Shown piece by piece: positions 1 through 9,700 of a DNA stretch of 10,733 nucleotides. Each line of letters begins with the position of its first letter. The first letter of the stretch is position 1. Origin of the DNA: Phoronis ovalis (taxonomy: Eukaryota > Phoronida > Phoronidae); NCBI GenBank assembly GCA_028565635.1, contig JAOXYB010060624.1, positions 1-10,733 on the forward strand, in the 5' to 3' direction. The translations under genes were made by a program, and so were the position numbers. A model generated the notes under the pieces. The model searched no databases and had not been told where the DNA came from. It saw only the letters and a program-made list of their open reading frames with translations.

Positions 1-370
1 TGAAATGACAGCAACTTGAAATTTTGGGTATATATTCAGCGACTGTGCAAAAGATTCTGGGACCCCAACTTTAATTACTTAATTTACAGACTAATTTCAT
101 CATATCATGTATTTTTTCTTAAAGGTTGGTTTGGCAGTTGAGAAATTAATCTACATGATTAGAAAGATATCATTAATCATGCATTAAGCAGAGTAAACAT
201 AAGAACTAAACATAGAACAAAAATGTCAGTAAATAAGTAAATAACTAGTAAAAGGGTCTATGAGTGGTGAATTCATTATGGAAGAAAAAATACAGTTTAT
301 CAATATAGAATTAATCAAATATGCTATGACAATTCACAACCATTACAGACCATATGTGCAAAAATAAAGT
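1..370. other. Sequence beyond the PIP5K1 3' end
   Basis: AT-rich sequence with no convincing gene. On the minus strand an acceptor-like TTTTGCACAG (43-52) is followed by 14 open codons running off the window edge at position 1. These would be in phase with the alternative donor at 392-397. This is weak evidence for an extra exon. Confidence 0.4.
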
Positions 371-376
371 TTTATT
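371..376 (-). promoter_or_regulatory. Polyadenylation signal AATAAA
   Basis: A canonical AATAAA on the minus strand lies ten bases after the TGA stop. A TG-rich stretch (about 335-353 on the minus strand) follows and suits a downstream element. This predicts a 3' untranslated region of only some 30-50 bases, which supports 386-388 as the real stop. Confidence 0.7.
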
Positions 377-385
377 TTATAGCCT

Positions 386-777
386 TCAGATGCTTACCAC
401 TGGTTCCTTCTGTTCATTTTCCTGAGTTATTTTGACTTCATCAATTTTTGGTATATTTGCTTTATGTGTGTTTGTCTCAATATCTTCGTGCTCACCATGT
501 GTTTCGTCAGTCACTTTTAAACTAGGTACAACAATCCTGCTTATATTACTGCTATACGTTTTATCTCTTCTTGACGCCTGATTTATAATTTCTGGTGTCA
601 GTGTGACGTCTGATCCTACACCGTATAGAGTTCTTGATGTGGCACTGTCCATTGGTCGTAATGTGATGTCACTAAGTGCAACACCATCTATGTTATTGTC
701 ATTGTTATCTTCATCTGACACCTCTTCCAAGTTGTCTAAGCTAGGACTTGTTACTTTACTAGATATTGCATCTCTCT
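386..777 (-). CDS. PIP5K1: PIP5K1 exon 15: acidic C-terminal exon with stop
   Basis: Two bases completing a Glu codon, then 129 codons and TGA at 386-388; CTACAG acceptor. The product starts [20 protein letters not shown] and then has a strongly acidic Asp/Asn run ([10 protein letters not shown]). It continues with a polar, mostly charged tail ending KEPVVSI. The tail has no recognisable fold, and the vertebrate type I-gamma talin/AP-2 binding motif is not seen. The upstream 16 codons are part of the exon although no start codon lies there. A GTAAGC donor at 392-397 overlaps the last codons, so an alternative ending is possible. Confidence 0.85.
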
Positions 778-3700
778 CTGTAGGAAATTAAAACATGAAT
801 GAAAATCAGTAAACAGTGCAAATGACTTTCTACCCACATTGTTTCTCTGAAAATAAATTAATTGCAAGCACTAGAAGGAGTACAAAGCAAATACAGTTGA
901 TCTCACAATTCACAGCATTGCACAAGTCAACGATCCCCAAGTTTTCCAGTCACATAATTTTATCACAAAAGGCAAAGAATTGTAGGACAGATTTGGTTTG
1001 TTTGCTAAGCAGCTCAGTGCATGCAAATAGTCTTTTGACTAACATACGCCGAAATAGTAATGAGACACTCGTAGAATAATGGTTCCTCCACAATATGTCT
1101 CCATATACTGAGTATTTGTATGTGTGGCCCATCAAAGTGCTTACTGTTGCTATTGTAAGAAAATCGGAAAGCATGAGTCAGAATAAGATTGCCTGCATAT
1201 GTGACATTGCGACTCTCTGCTGATATCTGCTACCACATAGTACCTGTCACATTAGTTCCTCAAATATTTCATTAGTCAAGCCAGTTTTACTATGTGATGA
1301 AACTCAAGCAACACCTCAAAGCTATTAAATAAACAATTGTCAAATACTTTGTATTTTGGTTTCAGTGTAAATTCTTTGTTAGCACTTTGCACATCTGGTG
1401 TTGCTACAACTTCATTGCGACAACAGACATGAGCAAAAATCATATACATAAAATTACTCAGAACATAAGCCTATTCAAACCAATTTTTTTATAACTTTAC
1501 GAACAAAAGGTTACAGAAAACACAATTATCGTCTACAATAAAATTTGGCATATTTCACGTTAATAAGCGAATATAACTGATCTTACCTAAAGACTCGCAG
1601 GAAATACTGGGACTAGAAGCAGTATAACTAGGAGATGGCTCTTCAGTGTAAGCAGCTGTAGATTCTGATAAACTTAAGTTTGGAGAATGAGAAGCAACAC
1701 TGTCTGTAACTGTCCTGTTATTTTCTTCAAGCAAAGCTGTTTTATAGCTAGCTGTTCTATGAGAGTCACTGGCTATGGAACTAAAATGCATAATGAACAG
1801 TTATAAATTACGTGGATTTAGAAATTTGGAGATTAATAACAGACAGTGCCCTCTCTGCAATGATGGCATAGAAACTGAAACATACTTTTTATTTAATTGT
1901 AATGTTTATTCTCAGGAAAGATCAGATGTTTACAAAAATGTTGTATAGTACATGGCTTTCATTATGAGAAAGGTGTACTTGTTTGACATACTGTGAGTTA
2001 TGTTCAACCTACCTTTACCTTAAGACAACATTATATATATGGTGTTTCACTGTACAGTAGGTAGTTCAGCCACTATCAAATACTTAAAACTGCTATCTGT
2101 AGTGACTTGTAAGCCCAGATGGGGCTGGGCACCTCATAATGTCAGAAACATTATTTTATATTATTGTCAATGTTTGTAGAACCATGAAACTAACATTAAA
2201 TATTGAACATGATCTACTAAATTTCTTCTTTTTTTCTGCTTTTCTTGAAAAAAAAAACAGCAATGGCCAATTTTGCGACTTTTCTGTATATCAAACCACT
2301 ATATGTACTAGACATACTTTCCAAAAGCAGCTAGAGGTATGATAATTCTTTCCGTGTTTTGTTTGCAATATGTTGAATTTTCTAAACCCCCTCTTCTGTG
2401 AACAAACCACTGCTCCAATAACAACTAAATCTTCTGGTCAAAAGTCAACTATTTTAACCGTTATGTACTTTTAAATACTTTTTGCCAACATGCCTGGATA
2501 ATTTTGTATCCTCCGCTGCTTGAACTGTCCTGATTATATCACTCCTGGTGCTAGTAGGGTAGAGATGGGTTGGACTTGACTGTTGTGGCTGAACATCCTT
2601 TTGATCAATTCCTGTAGGAAGATCAGGCATTGAAGGTAGTAAATCTGGCCTACCACCACCAACAGCTCCTAAAATGGCATTATTTTGTTCTTAATTCTAT
2701 TTTTACAGGTCTCCAAAGTGCTTCAGTTTTTAAAGCAGTGTGGTCTAGACACATTGAAATGCTCAAATGTGAGAATAACCCAATAGGATTCTACACAAAA
2801 TATGAGTTATGTACTATTATATATACACAATAGAGGTAGTATATCATTCAGTAGTATAGAACTAAGTAGCTATGTTATGCAATACCTGGATTCTCCTCTG
2901 TTGATTTTTGTCTGTCCAATTTGCTATCGGCATCAGTGTTTGATCTTGTTCTGTGGTGAGGAACTTTCCTCTTGGAAGGGGAATGTTTCAAAGCTGCGTG
3001 AAATAGTAAACACAATCTATGTAGAAATGGATTTACAACATACGGAATATAGTTTTTTATAATGCAAAATACAATATGACACTGCTGCTTGGAGATGATA
3101 TAATTGGTGCATAGAATTCAAATATGGAAAAGACAGACAAAGAATAAGAAGAGTATAGTGTGTAAATGGAATTTTACAAGTCTGCAATAAATTAATATGT
3201 AGAAAATTAAAAATAAAGACACGAGTTCTTGTTCTTGAATGTTTATGACACTGTGAGACTAGTTGCTTCTGCAGCTTTAAAGCATGACTTACTGAGTACC
3301 TAATATAAAACATGCAAAACAACACCTAACAAAGGCATGCGTATCCAACCAAAAAAAGGACAATTCTAAAAGTGTACAAATTATTACATGTAACAGTATG
3401 ATAAGGTTAAGAAAGTGTAATGTGAGCTGCCTGTCATTTCAACAAGAATGGGTAATGAAAAGTATGAAACACTACTATGTAATAATATATGGGAAAAGTG
3501 TGATACATATAAACAGTTAGAGTGCACATACAGGATGCAGATATCAAAGTATTAAGAAAAATAGTTCTTTTCCAGACAAATTTTGCTTGGGAAAGCCCTC
3601 AGGAGAAAATATTTAAATGTGTGAATTACGACATTTTCTATAAATACAAGTGCATACATGCATACTTTTTGTATTACATCTATCAGTGTAATTGACATTA

Positions 3701-6700
3701 TCATGCTGTAGTTTACTCACAAAACATTTATTACGGTTTGCAACAGAGCCTTAGCTTAATGCGAAAGTACACAAACATGTCTTGATGAGTGCATCACAAG
3801 TGCACTTTGGTGCATATTTCTTTAACATATAAACATAGTGGAGAACTATACCAGCAGCAATCATCCACACAATCATTTTTAAGTGAGAGTTACCAAAATG
3901 AATAGAACAGAGGTACCAAAAACCTTGTATATATATTGCTATGATTGTTTTTTTTTTTACAATAGTTTATGATATCATAAGCTAAGGCCCTGTTAGTAAC
4001 AAAACTCAGCATAAATGCTGTATATCATATCGTGTGCTGCCAATTTCCTGTGAGTATCGCCAACAGATAATTACCGAGATGCACCAGTTTTCTAAACCTG
4101 GCATGTGCACCCACAACTGAGGGCTGATCCACTATAAGAGAGAAAGATAAGAAGAGCTAAGAAACCCGCCATCATTGTAATTAGTGTATGGGAAGAAATT
4201 AAACCAAGACAGTATGTTGTTATGCTAAGTTTTGCCTGCATAGTCTGCTTGCAGAAGTTATCAAATTTTAGAAGACACCATTTATAATGTTTGGAATAGA
4301 AACACAAAAACAAGAGGAACATAATTCTTAATGGCAGCATGAAATGAATAGGAACTCGAATGTTGAACAGGAAGTTCTAAAATATAAATTAGTAAGAGAC
4401 CATTGGAGCTTTCGTACAAGCTAGAACAATTTAATCATGTTTTCGTGCTGTAATCCAAGAAATTATTGACTGAAAACATGCTGATTACCTATTTAGCAAG
4501 GAGATGAGTTAGTGCAAATTACTGCCTATAGCCAATTGAGCGCAAAGTACAAGCATTATTAAAAAATGAATGTATCTATTATGATGCCACAGATAAGTAC
4601 TAGAAAAAATTCTAGTACTAACTATTAATTTACTCTAGATAAAATGTTAATAATAATATCAATAACCACACATAAGCTACTTCTGACCATAATTTAGGGA
4701 AAGTTAGTTAATATGTTAAAGGAATGAATTATCAGGATAAATTCGAGCAGTTTATTACTATAAAATAGCTATTTCATTTTTTAATACTAGTACGTATATT
4801 AACAAGAATATCATATAAATATCTATTTACTTACGAGATGTAACTTTCTTGAAAACACGTTCGGCAAAGAATGATATAAACCTCTGAGCATAAAATCCTG
4901 GTCGATGAACTGATATGGTGTCCTAGAACACAGCATTTGAAATAACATGGTTTAAGTAACAGTGCCTGTTCACTTGCATATGGCTAACTACAGAGTGGCT
5001 ATGTTGACACAGTTCTGAGGTACAAAAAAGTAGAAACAAGTAACAGTCAACTCTAATCAATGGAAATGTTCAACATTTTAAGACTTGCCAAAATGACTTG
5101 AGCAACTAGTTAAATATGTTTTAACTCAAAAGTGTCAATCTTATAGCAAGTATTTTAATGAGATTTGTGATTGAAATGACCAATACTGCAATAATACCTG
5201 CGAAAGAAAACAACAAAGGCCATATTGTCTCTATTAGTATAGACTGCATAGTTATCTTTGTTAAATAAGAACAAACTTGACTTACTCCATCTTGAACTAA
5301 TGCTTTGAAAGCATGTTCTATCTTCTTCTTGGCCCGATAATTTTGTAAAATATCAATTACACCAACAAAGAGTAATAAACGTTCTCCTTTAGTGTTACGT
5401 GCTGGAATGCCTCCAGGACTGAAAGTACCAGAAAGCTAAATGTCAACACATGTTCAAAATGTTCATTATGCTGAAAGTTAAAATACCTCACACAAATCTG
5501 ATATTTATCTTATGTTGATAACAATAATTTGCATCTGCTCATCTTTTTTGACTATGAAGTCAAAAGCAGTTAGTGCATACGACGGAGCAAGAAGGTACTT
5601 CAATTTCCCTAAAGCAACTAGATTTAAACAATCTTGCTTAATAGAGGCCTTAGTCCTCCCTTAAATTATATAGCTATGATGCCAAGCAGGCCAACAACAA
5701 CACAATGCAAACTGTGCAAGTGAGGTAACCTACTTTACTCGAATTAAAACTTACGGAATATTTTCATCATCATCTACTTCAACAGGTTCGGACAGCGCCT
5801 GAATTGACTCCATAGCTGTAGAATAATTGGCCACTCTCTGCTTCATGGACTTGCCTCTTTGGAAACCTACAAAATACAAGCATAACTGCAAAGAAGTGTA
5901 AAGTGATAGTTATCAGAATCTTTTAGGAGTGAGGTGACAGGTAATTCTGTTTGCAACATTCCACTAACTTATGCACGCATTCGATTCAAACTTGTATTGT
6001 CATACAAAGCAGTATATTGTACCAATGATACCAACATAGTATGACTTCTTATCATTTCATAACAAGATCCCAGTACATATCTCTGTTGAAGTCAGTAGCA
6101 GCCTCTTATTCCCTCTAGTGGCCCCTACGCTTGATACAATCCTAATTTATACCTGGTGCTTGTTCTCCTGTTGTGGCCCCTGGTGGTGAAGATGATTGAT
6201 TCTGTGCTTCTCTCTCCGCTATCTTCCTCTCATGAGCTGCTTGGTCTAAATTATGGATAGCTAATAACATACTGTAGTCCATGATTTTAAAACTTTCTAA
6301 CACCTGCAACATTTAAAACACACTGGAAACGTTGGCATCAACAGAAAGCAATGAAACATCTTTAAGAAATAAATCTACATCATACTTGAACATGTATGCG
6401 ATAGGACAAACTACACCTAAAAAGTGATTATTAAAATAACCGAACATAATTTTAAATAATCTAGTTCGAACAAATAAGCAAAACCAGAATATAATTATAA
6501 CAAATTACATTATTTATTGTTATTAAAGCACACAGAGTACTTCCCTACATGTACTTCGCTTCAACCTGCACATATAAATTCTTACCCTACAATCCCTTTT
6601 TATTGTGTTTGCAAGAGCTTGATAAGTCTCCTGCTCTAACATGATTCCTTCTGGGTGATTTGCCATAAAATCTAAGTCTTTCAATGTAGGACTCCTTTTA

Positions 6701-9700
6701 GCTCTTTCAGCTTTTGACGCCTTTCTTTTATGTGTACTTCCTTTCAAATCATACTTTTCATGAAGTGTAATTGAAGTTGGTAATAAATTGTTCATGACCA
6801 CAAATCTAATGTTTTTACCTCCACACTGAAAAGAGGATCCTCATTACCATCTTTTGAACAATTATTAATGTGTACGCAAAGCGGCATTTTACAAAAAAAG
6901 TAAGAATGTAAAACTGAATCATTTTTAAAAACTAAGTATTTAGTTTCACAGTCTATTCTAAAATACAGCTCAGCAGAATGCATCACTGTCAGTAATTCTT
7001 CATGTTTGAAACAATTGTTACATTATAATTATATAAATCTTCAAAAGACGACCCAACATACATAATCCCAAATCTTGTGTCTACCTGATACACATTGAAA
7101 TTCTACAGTCCAAAGCAAAACTGCAACTAAAAGAAACTCACCTGATAGCAATAAAGGCCATAAAATTTTGGCAATAATGTCCTCGGATTTTGATTTAAAT
7201 TCTGCAACAGCAAAATATCATCTATAAGTACAGTAACATACAAACTATTGATATATACTAGAGTCTGTGGATGAATGTTCTTATGATAATATTAGTATGA
7301 ACAAAGGAAATATCACTGATTACTAAGAAATCTCAAGAAATCTAATCGTATATGTACCTCTTCCAAAGTTTAGTTAATATTATTATCAATCACAACTCAG
7401 CCTATTGCTGAGAAAAGCTATATTTACCATTTCTTTACTTTTATACAGCCAAACTGCATTAACTTTATTTTCACTCAATTTACAATGGCAATTAATTTGG
7501 TTGCACCACATACCATGTAATATCCAGGTAATAATTTTTGTAAAAATTCTGCTTCTTTATGTTGAACAGTTTTAATGATGAACTCATCATCTTCCGTGAT
7601 ATAAAATATACTCCCACTGGCACCAGGGTTGGACAACTCAGTGAGTTGGTCGGTGCACAAAGATAACTGGAAATGGAGTAATGAATAATACAATATGTAA
7701 TAATAACTAATGATTGTAGTTTCATTATAACACATTGTTTTAATTACATACCATTTTCATTTATTTCATGAGACTCAATATCTTAGTTTTGATCACATGT
7801 ACATACTAATTCACAAGATAAAATGCATGTTTAAAATCAGTACTGCTCCAGCTATCTTTTCTTAGTATGTCACATTTGTAATCGAAGTACATTATAAATT
7901 TGAGGTTTAATGCTCTAGCTGTGTTGTATAGATGTATATAACTTACCAGGAAATCATCTGGTTTAATACTGAATGTGTCTCTGAAGTATCTGAACCCTAT
8001 TGGTGCATATGTCTTGAATCTAAAATCGCTATAATGGTGAGCTGGTGTAATGTTACTGCCTTCCCTGAAACAAATATAAAATTCTTCAGTAAAATATAAT
8101 AAAGGTCTGTTTCTACTGAAAGTTTGTATTTAACAGAGAGTTTCTCACTGTCAAAATTAAGCCTTTTTAGCTGTGATGATCACTGAAGTATGTTTCACTA
8201 GTCTCCTTTTGATGGCATATCTGTATTACAACTAGACAATCCACAGATAAGACTACTATATTGACACGAGTTTAAGCAGAACCAAATGACACTGTGGAGA
8301 ATTTTTTCGGGTATACATGAAGGCATGAGTTGGAAATTCTTACTTTCAGCTTCTTCTGCAAAATATGGGGGGGGGGGAGCTAAGACTAGCTAAAGGTAAG
8401 AAATATAACAAGGATGACTGCTTTGAATTCGCAAGCATATGATTACTGTAGCACATTTTACTGTACTGTTTCAAAATATAAATTAATAACACACCCGGGG
8501 AAGAAAACACTTTCAACAACTGTAAAATCTTGCATAAGAAGGTCACGCTGTTGTTTTGAACTAAGACCACCAATACTCTGCGCAATACCAGTCTGAATAG
8601 CGGCCATCAACTCTGTGGTTGGTTTCTACAAAGTAACGTTCCAGTAGTGTTATCATAATAGGCAGGAACATGACAGTATGTTTACTTGAGGACAAAACAG
8701 TTTAAACAATATTCAGGATTCCTATTTGTATGCCAATGAGGACTTTCATATATTAAACACGACATGGTTAGTCAAATTTCATTGCATAACTTTAGCAATA
8801 GTAAGCAAGTTATCTTACTAAACATGAAAAAAGAAAAAGATTCCCATCATCATAAAAGTTCTTTGTAACAATCTCATAGCTCATGAAAGAGGTCTGATGG
8901 CTGGCTGCTTACTATATCTAATATGGTATAAATTAAGAAGAAACAGATTGACAACAAAATTACTAGCAAGATCAGTTTCATACACAAAAGTATCTATAAC
9001 TTCAGATATATAATTCTGCTTACCTTTTTATATGTAACTTGACCAGCTTCATCCACTCTCCTATGGCCAATCTTTTTCTCTTTCTCGTTCCTTGCTGTTC
9101 CTGGAGTGACAGGACTTGGGGATGGTTTACCACTGGCATTGCTAGAATCTGCTGGTAGATTTGTCTGTAATAACATGTGTAATAGAGTTACGATTGTCTG
9201 CCATCATTGATGACAATGCCAAAAGCATAAAAAGTCTACTGTAAGCATATTTACCTATGACTATGTTTAAAAATTTCAAAGAGATGACTAGTAACAGAAA
9301 TCTTATAAAATTCATGAAAGAATGAGATAATTTTAATTCTGTTTAATACAAGGAAACTCTTTCAATTCAGATACATATAGTTTTTTACTCACCATTCAGT
9401 TTGATAAATTTACCAAGGGAAATAACCTTTCCCAGAAAAAAAAGGTTTCATATTTTGTATTTTTAAAAATTCCCTAGCAAAAATTTTCAATTTTGTATTA
9501 GGGTTCTAATCTGTGGGGTAAACTACATGAACAATATACTTTGCGTAATGACAGTATAGAAATTACCCAGAAAATCTGTCAACTACAAAATTATGTTTTG
9601 CATAGATTAGATATAAAACTGAAAAAGTACAATGAAAGTAATAATGTTTAAAACAATTATTAGAAATGTTCAGGTGCTCATATCACAGTCATGTCAGGAG

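Larger units (their letters stand above)
1781..2493 (-). other. Intron 13 (713 bp), retroelement inside, probable GC donor
   Basis: Bounded by the exon 13 donor (GC at 2492-2493, or GT at 2477-2478) and the TTTTAG acceptor at 1781-1782. It contains the antisense non-LTR retrotransposon remnant. The plus-strand open frame at 2139-2342 resembles nothing known and is probably chance. Confidence 0.75.

Noticed and set aside
816-1174. Overlapping open frames on both strands in intron 14
   Set aside because: Neither shows a motif or exon-like boundaries, and they overlap antisense to each other.
3017-3325. Minus-strand 102-codon open frame
   Set aside because: Intron 11 sequence ending just before the exon 12 acceptor; Cys/Tyr/Leu/His-rich random composition and no homology.
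4075-4091. 17-base microexon-like segment in intron 11 (TTTAG before, GTAATT after)
   Set aside because: Inclusion shifts the frame and puts a stop at the start of exon 12. Exons 11 and 12 already join perfectly as VFKKVTSPLKHSPSK, the conserved arrangement.
4092-4340. Minus-strand 82-codon hydrophobic open frame
   Set aside because: Lies inside intron 11 and resembles no family. Its hydrophobic make-up is what T-rich sequence gives by chance.
6523-6585. Open-frame extension of exon 7 past DCR
   Set aside because: A GTAAGA donor ends the exon, and the conserved sequence resumes at [11 protein letters not shown] in exon 8, so this is intron read-through.
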